Both the position numbers and the translations under genes were made by a program. The notes beneath the pieces are model-generated. The model was not told the origin of the DNA, made no database searches, and saw only the letters and a program-made list of their open reading frames with translations. This document shows, piece after piece, positions 6,881 to 15,107 of a stretch of 64,000 nt of DNA (position 1 is the stretch's first letter; the number at the start of each line of letters is the position of its first letter). Source of the DNA: QHXW01 sp963752965 (GTDB taxonomy: Bacteria > Acidobacteriota > Terriglobia > Bryobacterales > Bryobacteraceae). Where the stretch lies: positions 62,001-126,000 of the forward strand of contig CAVWAJ010000015.1 in assembly GCA_963752965.1 (NCBI GenBank), in the 5' to 3' direction.

Positions 6881-8368
6881 ATGGTCACGGACGAGCAGGT
6901 GAGGAGGCTGAGACAGTTGTCGAATACAGAAAAGAATCAAGAGATTGCGGCGTCGAAGGCGGGAATGGACCCGACAACAGCGCGGCGGTATCTGAGCCTG
7001 GAAAGATTGCCCAGCGAACTGAAGAAGGAGCGCCAGTGGCGGACCCGCGAAGATCCGTTTGGCGAGGTGTGGGACGTTGTTCAGCGGCAGATTCAGGAGA
7101 GTCCAGGACTGGAAGCCAAGACGGTGTTCGCGTGGCTGCAGCGGGAATACCCGGGGCGGTTCAGTGACGGGCAGATCCGGACACTGCAACGGCGGGTCAA
7201 GCTATGGCGGGTGACGGAAGGACCCGCGCAGGAAGTGTACTTCAGCCAGAAACACGCACCGGGGCGACTGTGTGCGTCGGACTTCACGCACATGACCGAG
7301 CTGGGGATCACGCTGGCGGGGCAGACGTTCGAGCACCTGGTGTACCACTTTGTGCTGACGTATTCGAACTGGGAGACGGGCACGATCTGCTATTCGGAGA
7401 GCCTGGAGAGTCTCAGCGAAGGATGGCAGAACGCGGTCTGGGAGTTGGGAGCAGTAGCGGCCGAGCACCGCACCGACAGCCTGTCGAGCGCGGTCAACAA
7501 CATGAGCAATCTGGAGGAGTTCAACCGGCGCTATGAAGGGGTGATGAGGTATTACGGGGTGAAGCCGCAGCATACCAATCCCGCCAGCCCGAACGAGAAT
7601 GGCGATGCCGAGCAGAGCCACCACCGGTTCAAGCGAGCTGTGGAGCAGGCGCTGCTGCTGCGAGGGAGCCGTGACTTTGGGAGCTTGGCCGAGTACGCGC
7701 AATTTCTCAAGGATCTGTTTGCGCAGCGGAATGCGGGCCGGCGGGCCCGGTTGTCGGAAGAGATGGCGGTGATGCGGGAGTTACCGGCGCGGCGGATGGA
7801 ATCGGCCAAACGGGAGCGGGTGAAGGTGGACTCTGGCAGTCTGATCCACGTAGAGCGGAACGCGTATTCGGTGAACAGCCGTCTGATTGGGGCGCAGGTG
7901 GAAGCGCGGTCGTACCTGGACCATGTCGAGGTTTGGTACGGGCAGAGGAAGGTAGAAGACCTGCCGCGGCTGCGCGGGCGGGGCAAGCATCGCATCGATT
8001 ACCGGCACATCATCGAATGGCTGGTCCGCAAGCCGGGGGCCTTTGAGAACTACCGGTATCAACAGGATCTGTTTCCGACCAGCCGGTTTCGTATGGCTTA
8101 CGATGCGCTGAAAGACACGACGCCGAACCGGTCGAGCAAAGAGTACTTGAAGATTCTGAAACTGGCGGCAGTGGCCGGCGAGGTCCAGGTAGATGAGGCT
8201 TTGCGTGAGCTCCTGGAGGGGAATGCGGAGACAGTGATTACGGTGGAGTCGATCGAGGAAGCGCTGGCCAAACTCGATACCATTTCGGCGGTGACGATGG
8301 TGGAAGTGGCGCCGGTGAACCTGGCCAGCTTTGACCAGTTATGCACGGAGATGGGGGTGCGGCAATGA
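6881..8368 (+). CDS. istA: IS21-family transposase IstA
   Basis: A 495-aa DDE transposase that cuts and joins the IS ends. It has an N-terminal HTH (TARRYLSLERLPSELKK region). The catalytic core shows Asp in LCASDFTHMTE, Asp in AAEHRTDSLSSAVNN and Glu in NPASPNENGDAEQSHHRFK. A C-terminal beta-barrel-type region follows (HVERNAYSVNSRLIGAQVEA). Length is normal for IstA. The ATG at 6881 lies directly after AAGGG, an unusually close ribosome site, but no better start is in frame. It works with IstB, whose start overlaps the istA stop. Confidence 0.9.
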   Translation: MVTDEQVRRLRQLSNTEKNQEIAASKAGMDPTTARRYLSLERLPSELKKERQWRTREDPFGEVWDVVQRQIQESPGLEAKTVFAWLQREYPGRFSDGQIRTLQRRVKLWRVTEGPAQEVYFSQKHAPGRLCASDFTHMTELGITLAGQTFEHLVYHFVLTYSNWETGTICYSESLESLSEGWQNAVWELGAVAAEHRTDSLSSAVNNMSNLEEFNRRYEGVMRYYGVKPQHTNPASPNENGDAEQSHHRFKRAVEQALLLRGSRDFGSLAEYAQFLKDLFAQRNAGRRARLSEEMAVMRELPARRMESAKRERVKVDSGSLIHVERNAYSVNSRLIGAQVEARSYLDHVEVWYGQRKVEDLPRLRGRGKHRIDYRHIIEWLVRKPGAFENYRYQQDLFPTSRFRMAYDALKDTTPNRSSKEYLKILKLAAVAGEVQVDEALRELLEGNAETVITVESIEEALAKLDTISAVTMVEVAPVNLASFDQLCTEMGVRQ

Positions 8369-9150
8369 GCGCGGTCGCTGACGTACGCCCGGCGCTGATT
8401 GGGCATCTGAAGGATTTGCACTTGCCGACGGTGCGGGAGTGCTACGAAGACACGGCGCGGCGGGCGGAACGAGAGACGCTGAGCTATGAGCAGTATCTGC
8501 TGGAAGTGATCTCGCGGGAATGCGAGCAGCGGCGGAAGTCCAGGGTGCAGCGGCTGCTGAAAGACTCGGCGCTACCGCTGGAGAAGTCGCTGCAGAGTTT
8601 CGATCTAAAGAGGTTGCCGGGGAAAGCGACACGGCAGCTGCGAACGCTGCTGGACGGCAGCTTTCTGGACCGGAAAGAGAACGTTTTGGTTTTCGGGAAT
8701 CCCGGATCGGGGAAGAGCCATCTTCTGACGGCACTGGCTCAGGAACTGGTGGTGATGCGGGAGCGCAAGATGCACTTCACCAAGTGCGCCTTGCTCATGC
8801 AGAACTTACTGGCCGCCAAGCGGGACCTACGGTTGAGCCGGGAGATCAAACGACTGGGGCGCTATGACGGCTTGATCATCGACGATCTGGGCTACTCGCA
8901 GCAGAGCCGGGACGACATGGAAGTCGTGTTCACCTTGTTGGCCGAGCGTTACGAACGCGGCAGCGTACTGATGACCAGCAATCTGCCGTTCTCCAAATGG
9001 GAAGCCATCTTCAAAGACGCCATGATGACGGCGGCAGCCATCGACCGACTGGTGCACCATAGCGTGATCATCGAACTGAACATTCCGAGTTACCGGGTGG
9101 AGCACGCCAAGAAGAATCAACAGGCGGAAAGCCAGGGCGAGAGTGAATGA
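8365..9150 (+). CDS. istB: IS21-family AAA+ helper IstB
   Basis: A 261-aa ATPase that selects target DNA and stimulates IstA. I start it at ATG 8365, overlapping the istA stop as ATGA; an upstream in-frame ATG at 8341 lies inside istA and is less likely. Walker A is VFGNPGSGKSHLLTAL, Walker B is YDGLIIDDLGY, and the sensor region is VLMTSNLPFSKWE. An N-terminal helical IstB segment precedes the ATPase core. No frameshift or truncation is visible, so with istA and both ends present the IS could be active. Confidence 0.9.
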   Translation: MSAVADVRPALIGHLKDLHLPTVRECYEDTARRAERETLSYEQYLLEVISRECEQRRKSRVQRLLKDSALPLEKSLQSFDLKRLPGKATRQLRTLLDGSFLDRKENVLVFGNPGSGKSHLLTALAQELVVMRERKMHFTKCALLMQNLLAAKRDLRLSREIKRLGRYDGLIIDDLGYSQQSRDDMEVVFTLLAERYERGSVLMTSNLPFSKWEAIFKDAMMTAAAIDRLVHHSVIIELNIPSYRVEHAKKNQQAESQGESE

Positions 9151-9193
9151 GGCGGAGGTCCGCACAAAACCCAAAAGCCGGGAGGAAAAAGAG

Positions 9194-9369
9194 CTGTGGA
9201 AATGCCGGGTCTGTGGAAAGAGTGGAAAGCCAAAGGCAGGCTTCCCACTCTTCCCACGAGCCCCCTTGGAAATCTCGCCAACAGCGAGCGAGCCTCCCAC
9301 ATTTCCACAGCTCCGGCGATGACGGCGGATGGGAACGTGCAAAACCAGAAGCAGGTTTTTCACGTTCCC
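9194..9369. repeat. Cluster of three strong stem-loops in the IS21 3' non-coding tail
   Basis: Outer arms CTGTGGAAATG (9194-9204) and CATTTCCACAG (9300-9310) enclose a 19-bp-arm hairpin with loop AAAGGCA: 9213-9231 pairs with 9239-9257 with two mismatches. Next comes a 16-bp-arm hairpin, 9331-9346 with 9354-9369, one mismatch and loop AGAAGCA. All lie between istB and the right end of the IS. The tail holds no credible gene. Confidence 0.7.
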
Positions 9370-9557
9370 ACCGCCACGGATCCTCGTACTCCAAAAACAA
9401 AAAAACCGGGCCGCGGAACGGGCTTCGCCCTCCGCCCAGCGGCGGGCGCTCCGCGCCCCGCCTAAGAGCTAAAAAGTAGTTGTCGTTGATAGGGAGAAAT
9501 AGTTGTCGTCAACCCAAAAGAATAGTTGACGCCGGACAGCTTTCCGCGGTGGGCGCA

Positions 9558-9896
9558 CTAAGCGGCGGTTCGGAACGCGTGAGGCGCCGTTTGCCCCACC
9601 TCCAGCTCGTAACGGTTCTTGTACCCTACTACTAGCAGATAACGGGAGTCGTGTGGGTTGTATCGTTGAGACAGGATGTCCGCAATGGGATATTCCAGGA
9701 TTCCCTGTTCCCTATCTAAGCATTCGGGGCAGACAACCTTTCGTTCCCGAAGCCAGTAAAAGGCGCCCTGTGGCCGGCGGATCGCAGCCATCGCCTGAGC
9801 CGCCTGGGCTTCGCTATTCATCCACCCGCTCAGTTGCTCCGTTCCGTCATCGTGAACAATTTTGACTTGATATTCATTGCCGTGGTCGTGCGCCAT
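9558..9896 (-). CDS. Hypothetical protein with a CPEC motif (112 aa)
   Basis: A 112-aa soluble protein. The N-terminal part (HDHGNEYQVKIVHDDGTEQL) looks like a short beta meander. A single CPEC motif (VVCPECLDREQGILEYP) suggests half a zinc or redox site, and the C-terminal segment has HDSRYLLVVGYKNRYELEV. There is no signal peptide or membrane segment. I do not recognise a family. The 3' end lies 14 bases from the IS21 target duplication, so the gene itself was not broken by the IS. Confidence 0.5.
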   Translation of the reverse strand: MAHDHGNEYQVKIVHDDGTEQLSGWMNSEAQAAQAMAAIRRPQGAFYWLRERKVVCPECLDREQGILEYPIADILSQRYNPHDSRYLLVVGYKNRYELEVGQTAPHAFRTAA

Positions 9897-10117
9897 GTGC
9901 TTTCTCCTCGGCTACTTCCCGGCTGAAGACGCGGCGGCTGGGCGGTGCTTTATCGTTCGGCGATGAAGCCGGGACCCTTAAAAGGAAGGAAAGAGGGTGA
10001 AGTACAGAAACATCATGCGCACAAAACAAAACAAGATCAATTACTATTAATCTATTAGTTGACTGACTCTTGATTCCCGGGGCCCTTTTCGGCTATGCGA
10101 GGCTCTGATTGAACTGT

Positions 10118-10351
10118 TCAGAGTGTCCGCGCCGCTTCTGCGATGCGGTATTCGAGATATTGGTGGAGTAGTTCGCGCCTCAGCGCCGTCACCGAGACCT
10201 GAAGTGCCCTGGCGGTGCCGACGGTCTCACTTTGATCACCGTGGCGTTGAACCAGCGCATCCATGGCCCGCTCGATCCGATCACATAGTGACGAGATCTC
10301 CTCGATGCGCTGCAACAACTCGTTATCTAAGTCCTGGACCGGAATTTCCAT
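10118..10351 (-). CDS. Small coiled-coil hypothetical protein (77 aa)
   Basis: The ATG is preceded by CGGGAG at good spacing. The 77 residues are almost wholly helical with heptad hydrophobics (LLQRIEEISSLCDRIERAMD and LRRELLHQYLEYRIAEAART), compatible with a short coiled coil. No motif or known function. Composition and ribosome site support a real gene. Confidence 0.45.
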   Translation of the reverse strand: MEIPVQDLDNELLQRIEEISSLCDRIERAMDALVQRHGDQSETVGTARALQVSVTALRRELLHQYLEYRIAEAARTL

Positions 10352-10890
10352 TTCGGACTCCCGAGTCCCGAAGTAAGTGTACGCCCAGCCGCCGTCTTTT
10401 GATCCTTCGAGTTGCAGTCTTCCGTCGCACGCGGCCGGATTTTGTCTCGCGGCACATTGCGGCGTTCACGCACTTCACGCGGTTCACGTCTCGTCGACGG
10501 CGGGCGGGAGATGCCGACGTAACGGGTTGAAAATGCAGGTTTTCGATTCGATCGCGAATCCGCTCAGCAAGTTCTCGCGCGTGTAACATTGTTACCTCGC
10601 CCCTGGCCACGCTGAATCTACCGGGCGATCGAGTTTTGGCTATGGTCAGGTACCAGCATCGTATCCCGGTCCACTACAGCGAGGGTGCAAGTCTTCGAAG
10701 CTCTCCCTTCGTCCAAACGTTAAAGTACGGTGACCCACGGCGTTGCGGGTAAACAAACGGCAGGAGGCCTCCAACTGAATTTGCATCGGTTGGTGCAGGA
10801 ATTGCCGGGCTGGTTTTCGACCTGGGGCTCGTAAGTGTAGGTCATTTATGAGCCTTTAGGTTTGGCATCAAATCGGCACATAGGTTGACG
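10352..10890. other. Intergenic region upstream of the mla operon
   Basis: About 540 bases without a gene I can support. A minus-strand frame near 10592 starts MLHARELAERIRDRIENL, which looks helical, but it soon becomes Arg-rich and resembles no protein. The promoter of the mla operon should lie in the right half; I could not assign clear -35/-10 boxes or a riboswitch. Confidence 0.35.
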
Positions 10891-11706
10891 ATGGCAACAT
10901 CGGTCAGCACGCCGACACCACAACTCCGTCCGGCTGGGAATCCAATGCCGGACTTCGTGACTGCCGGATTCGAGTGGTTTGGCGAACTCGGAGTGTTTGT
11001 GGCGCGCGTCGCCAAAGCTCTATTCGCGCTTCCCTTCGAATGGTCGGAGTTCGTGCACCAACTGGATGCGGCAGGATCGAGGTCCCTGCCTCTGGTCGCA
11101 CTCGCCGGAGCGGCCACCGGCGTCGTTCTCGCGCTGCAATCGCGGGCCAGCCTGGTGCGATTCGGCGCGAAGTCGATGCTGCCGACGATGCTCGTGTTTT
11201 CAGTCATCAAGGAAATGGGGCCGATCATCACCGGCTTGGTTGCCAGCGGACGCATCGGCGCAGGCATCGGTGCGGAGCTCGGCTCGATGAAAGTCACTGA
11301 GCAGATCGATGCCATGGAAGCATCCGCCGTGAATCCCTACAAATATCTTGCCGCGACCCGCATTCTGGCCTGCATCGTTGTTCTCCCGATGCTCACTCTG
11401 GCGGCCGATGCGTGCGGCATCCTGCTGGGCTGGGTCGCCAACACGCTCGCCGAGCCGATCTCGTTCCAGCTCTTTATCAACAATGGAATGAACGGCGTCA
11501 CCTTCAGCGATTTTCTTCCTCCAACGCTCAAAACCGCCGTTTACGGCCTGATTATCGGCACCGTATCTTGTTTTCAGGGAATGCGAACCAGCGGAGGAAC
11601 CGCGGGCGTGGGGCGCTCAGCCACCAGTTCCGTGGTGCTCTCTTCGCTGTTTATCATCTTGGCGGACGTTCTGTTAGTCCGTCTCATTCTCGTATTTTTT
11701 CCCTAA
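10891..11706 (+). CDS. mlaE: MlaE-type ABC permease of a phospholipid/MCE transport system
   Basis: A 271-aa inner-membrane permease of the MlaE/YrbE family, which with MlaF and MlaD moves phospholipids or other hydrophobic molecules between inner and outer membranes. About five hydrophobic segments are visible. The family signature is clear: LVFSVIKEMGPIITGLVASG, then RIGAGIGAELGSMKVTEQID and MEASAVNPYKYLAATR. I choose ATG 10891 (AGG 6 nt upstream) over TTG 10885. It is the first gene of a tight operon; mlaF starts 6 nt after its stop. The N-terminal 25 residues are Pro/Thr-rich. Confidence in family is high; the transported lipid cannot be told. Confidence 0.92.
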   Translation: MATSVSTPTPQLRPAGNPMPDFVTAGFEWFGELGVFVARVAKALFALPFEWSEFVHQLDAAGSRSLPLVALAGAATGVVLALQSRASLVRFGAKSMLPTMLVFSVIKEMGPIITGLVASGRIGAGIGAELGSMKVTEQIDAMEASAVNPYKYLAATRILACIVVLPMLTLAADACGILLGWVANTLAEPISFQLFINNGMNGVTFSDFLPPTLKTAVYGLIIGTVSCFQGMRTSGGTAGVGRSATSSVVLSSLFIILADVLLVRLILVFFP

Positions 11707-11712
11707 GGAAAT

Positions 11713-12450
11713 ATGGAACCGCAACCGGTGGTCGTCAAAGGATTACGCAAATCGTTCGGCGCGCAGCAAGTGCTGAAGGGCATCGATCTCACAGTCGATA
11801 AAGGAGAGATTCTGGCCATCCTCGGTAAGAGCGGAACGGGAAAAAGCGTCCTGTTGCGATTGTTGATCGGCCTCGAAAAGGCGGATGCGGGCTCGATCTC
11901 GATTCGCGGGCAGGAAACCACTTATCTTCAAATGGATCAGCTCAACGAAATGCGAATGAAGGTCGGGTTCCTGTTTCAAGAAGGCGCGCTTTACGATTCG
12001 CTGACGATTGCCGAGAATGTCGGGTTCCCTCTGCGCCGGCATACCAAGCTGTCGGACTCCGAAAGGGCCGATAAAGTGCGCGCACTTCTTCTCAGCGTCG
12101 GGTTGAGCAAAGATCTCGAAAAAATGCCCTCGGACATCTCAGGCGGCATGCGCAAACGAGTTGGATTGGCGCGCGCCCTGGCTCTCGATCCTGAAATCCT
12201 GCTGTTCGACGAGCCGACTGCGGGGCTCGACCCCATCACCGCCGCCGAAATTGGAAAGCTGATTCAGAAACTGCGCCAGGAGAGGAATGTGACCTCCATC
12301 GTGGTCACGCACGATATGCATGCCGCGCATCATTTCTCAGACCGCCTGGTGATGTTGCAAGAAGGCAATATTCTGATCTCCGGAACCTTCGAAGATCTCG
12401 AAAAGAGCAAGGATTCGTTTGTCGCTCAATTTTTGAGCGACGCCGCTTGA
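11713..12450 (+). CDS. mlaF: MlaF-type ABC transporter ATPase
   Basis: A 245-aa cytoplasmic ABC ATPase. Walker A is GKSGTGKSVLL, the Q-loop lies in FLFQEGALYDSL, the signature is SGGMRKRVGLARAL, Walker B is ILLFDEPTAGLDP, and the switch His is in VVTHDMHAA. The GALYDSLTIAENV stretch is typical of the Mla/MCE-associated subfamily. Length is normal. It powers the permease encoded just upstream; the following MCE gene starts 8 nt after its stop. Confidence 0.93.
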   Translation: MEPQPVVVKGLRKSFGAQQVLKGIDLTVDKGEILAILGKSGTGKSVLLRLLIGLEKADAGSISIRGQETTYLQMDQLNEMRMKVGFLFQEGALYDSLTIAENVGFPLRRHTKLSDSERADKVRALLLSVGLSKDLEKMPSDISGGMRKRVGLARALALDPEILLFDEPTAGLDPITAAEIGKLIQKLRQERNVTSIVVTHDMHAAHHFSDRLVMLQEGNILISGTFEDLEKSKDSFVAQFLSDAA

Positions 12451-12458
12451 AGGCAACC

Positions 12459-13523
12459 ATGTCACAAAACTTAAGGCTCGGAGCATTCATCATCATCACG
12501 CTGGCGATTCTCGCAACCGGTGTGTTTCTCATCGGCAGCCGAGAGTCGATGTTCCGTTCGAGCTACGAAGTCAGAGCCGATTTCGACAATGTAGCGGGAC
12601 TAAACGAAGGCGCCGATGTGCGGGTAGGCGGTCTTCGTAAAGGCTCCGTTAAAAACATTCAGTTGCCAAAACGGGCAGACGGAAAAGTTGTCGTGCTGAT
12701 GGACCTGGAGAAAGAAACACAGAGCATCGTGAAGATGGATTCCGTGGCCGACATTAAATCCGAAGGAATGCTGGGCGACAAGTACATCGAGATCTCTTTC
12801 GGCTCCATGGATGCGGCGAAACTGCGCGGCGGCGAGACCATCGGTTCCCGGGCGCCTCTCGACATTTCGGATCTGTTCGGGAAGGCAAACCAGATCCTGG
12901 ACACAACGCAGGCAGCGCTCGAAAATGTCCGGGGCGCGACCTCGAACATCAACGATATTTCGGTGAAGATCAATCACGGCCAGGGAACGGTTGGCGCGTT
13001 GATCAACGACAAGACGATCTACAACCAGGCCGCGGCCACCGTCACCTCAATGCATGAGGACGTCGATGCGCTGAAACACAACTTCCTGCTGAAAGGCTTC
13101 TTCAATAAGCGGGGATACGTCGATCCGGACGACCTGAAGAAGCATGAGATCGCCAGGTTGCCCAGCGCATCGCCTGAAAAGAGCTTCACCTTCGACTCGA
13201 AGCAAGTCTTCGACAAACCCGATGCGGCAAAGCTGAGGGATCAGAAGGGGCTAAAAGAGGTCGGGCAATATCTACAGGCGCAAAAGTTCAATGAGGTGGT
13301 AATTACTGCCGCGGCCAGCATGAAGGGCGATTCGGAGAAAGATCGCGTCACCACGCAGGCGCAAGCGATGGTGATTCGCAATTACCTGGTGCAGAATTTC
13401 CGCCTGGACGACACGCGCATCAAGACAATGGGTCTTGGCAAAACGGACGATGCCGGGGAGAACGGGAAAATTGAAATCCTCGTCTATCCGGCGGCTATAA
13501 ACGCAGCTTCCGCTCAAAAGTGA
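12459..13523 (+). CDS. mlaD: MCE-domain lipid-transport protein (MlaD-like) with C-terminal OmpA-like domain
   Basis: A 354-aa protein started at ATG 12459 with GAAGG about 8 nt upstream; a TTG at 12447 overlaps mlaF and is less likely. An N-terminal membrane anchor (LGAFIIITLAILATGVFLIG) is followed by one MCE domain at about residues 34-114 (VAGLNEGADVRVGGLRKGSV, then MLGDKYIEISFG). A helical region with NDISVKINHGQGTVGALIND comes next. Residues from about 235 form an OmpA/MotB-like domain: DPDDLKKHEIARL, FNEVVITAAASMKGDSEKDR, then a helix and IKTMGLGKTDDAGENGKIEI. Classical MlaD lacks this domain. It may anchor the protein to peptidoglycan or span toward the outer membrane. Its stop overlaps a GTG start (GTGA). 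Confidence 0.85.
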   Translation: MSQNLRLGAFIIITLAILATGVFLIGSRESMFRSSYEVRADFDNVAGLNEGADVRVGGLRKGSVKNIQLPKRADGKVVVLMDLEKETQSIVKMDSVADIKSEGMLGDKYIEISFGSMDAAKLRGGETIGSRAPLDISDLFGKANQILDTTQAALENVRGATSNINDISVKINHGQGTVGALINDKTIYNQAAATVTSMHEDVDALKHNFLLKGFFNKRGYVDPDDLKKHEIARLPSASPEKSFTFDSKQVFDKPDAAKLRDQKGLKEVGQYLQAQKFNEVVITAAASMKGDSEKDRVTTQAQAMVIRNYLVQNFRLDDTRIKTMGLGKTDDAGENGKIEILVYPAAINAASAQK

Positions 13524-13716
13524 ATATTATAATAACCACAATTACCGCAGTACTTCTAACAATCGCCTTTTCCGCTTTCGCGCGCGATCACGCCGCGCTG
13601 AACGGAACCTGGACTTTGATTCCCACGAATAGCGATTTTGCCCCCCCGTGATTCAAACCGGCAGCGTGACGATCAACGAACGGCAGGGAGAAGAACAGCG
13701 TAAAGTGCAACCCTGA
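13520..13716 (+). pseudogene. Frameshifted small secreted-protein gene at the end of the mla operon
   Basis: A GTG at 13520 overlaps the mlaD stop. The frame encodes a signal peptide (VNIIITTITAVLLTIAFSAF) and a mature start ALNGTWTLIPTNSDF, then meets TGA at 13649. Just before lies a run of seven C (13641-13647). In the next frame the expected continuation follows: VIQTGSVTINERQGEEQRKV, ending at TGA 13716. A change of one base in the C run is the simplest explanation. Even when repaired the protein would be short (about 65 aa), so the 3' part may also be lost. It may be phase-variable, decayed or a sequencing error. Confidence 0.6.
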
Positions 13717-13983
13717 GCGTTCATGTCGGGCTCATCAGTTTGCCACGCCGTTGCCCACTGCTTTCGGATCTGGTCTTACGATGGGTCGTGTTCGACCTAG
13801 TCCGACTGGCTCGCTTCCGAAGTGCCCCGGCTGCGGAGAATCTCTTCGTTCGCAAGCAACTGGCACTGTTCCAGGAGTGAACGTCAAACCGCAACGCGCC
13901 CACGATGACTTCCGGATCCAGACGCGACGGGATCAGCACTACTCCGTAGACCACCGGGTCTCAACGTGTCAGAACACGGCGGT

Positions 13984-14766
13984 TCACCATGAAAGGAAAC
14001 CACCGTCCAGGATCAGCGCCTGCCCGGTCATGTAGTCGGACGCGCGCGACGCCAGATACACGATCGTGCCTTCGAGTTCTTCCAGTTTTCCCAACCGGCC
14101 CATAGGCACCTTGGCCAGGAGCTTTTCACCGAGTTCCTGGTTCTGCTCAAAGGCCCAGATGGTCTGATCGGAACGGAAAAATCCGGGAGCCAGCGCGATC
14201 ACCTGCAGGCCGCGCGGCGCCCACTCGACCGCCAACTCACGCGTCAAGCCCAGCACGCCGGCCTTACTCGTCACGTAGGAAGCTTGCGAAACATAACTGG
14301 AAGCGCTGATCCCATACATGGACGCAATGTTGATGATCTTCCCAGTACCCTGGGGCAGCATCTGCCGGGCAGCACATTGTGCACAGAAGAACAGCGCAGT
14401 CAGATTGGTGTCGATGACGTTCTGCCACTGTTCGCGCGTCATGGCTTCGGCGTCCGCCAATGCCGAGATACCGGCGTTGTTGATCAGGATATCGACCTTG
14501 CCGAACTCCGTCACTGAGCGCTGCACCATGCTTTCGACATCCTGCTGCCGGCAGATGTCGGCCTGGATCGGCACGACGCGGCGACCGTGTTGCGCGAGGT
14601 CGAGCGCCACCGCGCGCAGCCGGTCCATGTCGCGCGCCGCAATGATCAGGTCACAACCTGCTTTGACCAGTCCACGCGCAAAACTCACACCAAGTCCTCG
14701 GGAGGCGCCGGTCACGATTGCCGCTTTACCGGTGAGGTCAAACTGCGAGAACAAGCTCGGATGCAT
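13984..14766 (-). CDS. Short-chain dehydrogenase/reductase
   Basis: A 260-aa NAD(P)-dependent SDR. The cofactor motif TGASRGLG is near residue 19, NNAG occurs in LINNAGISALADAE, and the catalytic Ser-Tyr-Lys set is in IINIASMYGISASSYVSQ followed by ASYVTSKAG (YxxxK). The C-terminus DYMTGQALILDGGFLSW is typical of classical SDRs such as gluconate 5-dehydrogenase and 3-oxoacyl-ACP reductase relatives; the exact substrate cannot be assigned. Basic residues after the first strand (AARDMDRLR) would suit NADP(H). The ATG lies three bases after the stop of a 28-codon leader frame. Confidence 0.85.
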   Translation of the reverse strand: MHPSLFSQFDLTGKAAIVTGASRGLGVSFARGLVKAGCDLIIAARDMDRLRAVALDLAQHGRRVVPIQADICRQQDVESMVQRSVTEFGKVDILINNAGISALADAEAMTREQWQNVIDTNLTALFFCAQCAARQMLPQGTGKIINIASMYGISASSYVSQASYVTSKAGVLGLTRELAVEWAPRGLQVIALAPGFFRSDQTIWAFEQNQELGEKLLAKVPMGRLGKLEELEGTIVYLASRASDYMTGQALILDGGFLSW

Positions 14767-14768
14767 GG

Positions 14769-14855
14769 TCAGTAGGTCACCTTTACGGGCTGCCTTGCTG
14801 CCAACGAAACTGACTTGCCCGGCCCCACGTAAGCCACACCACGGTTTGAAGCCAT
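14769..14855 (-). pseudogene. 28-codon leader frame resembling the N-terminus of a formaldehyde dehydrogenase
   Basis: ATG 14855 has a strong site (GAAGGAG, 10 nt upstream). The peptide starts MASNRGVAYVGPGK, which resembles the first residues of zinc-dependent, glutathione-independent formaldehyde dehydrogenases (NRGVxYxGPGKV), then diverges and stops 2 nt before the SDR start. Either a deletion remnant that now supplies the SDR with a translational start, or a chance match. Confidence 0.4.
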
Positions 14856-15107
14856 AGCGATTGTGCTCCTTCGCAGAAAGTTGATTTGCGACTGGTTATA
14901 TCATCAGAAAACCGGAGCGGCGTCAACAGCGCTGCAACGCAATGGTCGTGCGCCGACTCATCAGACCCTTTGTGCTAAATGCGATGTGGCGGGGGCTGGA
15001 ATCCGGTTCACGGTTCGGTTAGCGAGGCACTCCCAACGGAAACGGGGAGAAACGGATAGGCCGGACCTACGGAACACGGCGCCAGTCCTCGAGTCCACCC
15101 AGCACGG

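Larger units (their letters stand above)
6780..9538 (+). mobile_element. Complete IS21-family insertion sequence with 6-bp target duplication
   Basis: The element is 2759 bp. Its outer ends are inverted: TGTTCGGCGACAATTA at the left (6780) and TGTCCGGCGTCAACTA reading inward from the right (9538), consensus TGTYCGGCGWCAAYTA. Each end carries further internal copies of the CGACAACTA-type motif (three per end), as is usual for IS21 transposase binding sites. The flanks share GCTTTC (6774-6779 and 9539-9544), a 6-bp target duplication, so the insertion is relatively recent or undisturbed. It carries istA and istB with an ATGA overlap, then about 390 bases of non-coding DNA rich in hairpins. Confidence 0.9.

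Noticed and set aside
10323..10610. Minus-strand frame with an MLHARELAERIRDRIENL start
   Set aside because: Becomes Arg-rich and patternless after 25 residues and overlaps the supported coiled-coil gene.
10660..10860. Possible cobalamin riboswitch upstream of the mla operon
   Set aside because: No B12-box match that I can support, and the downstream genes are lipid transporters rather than B12 genes.
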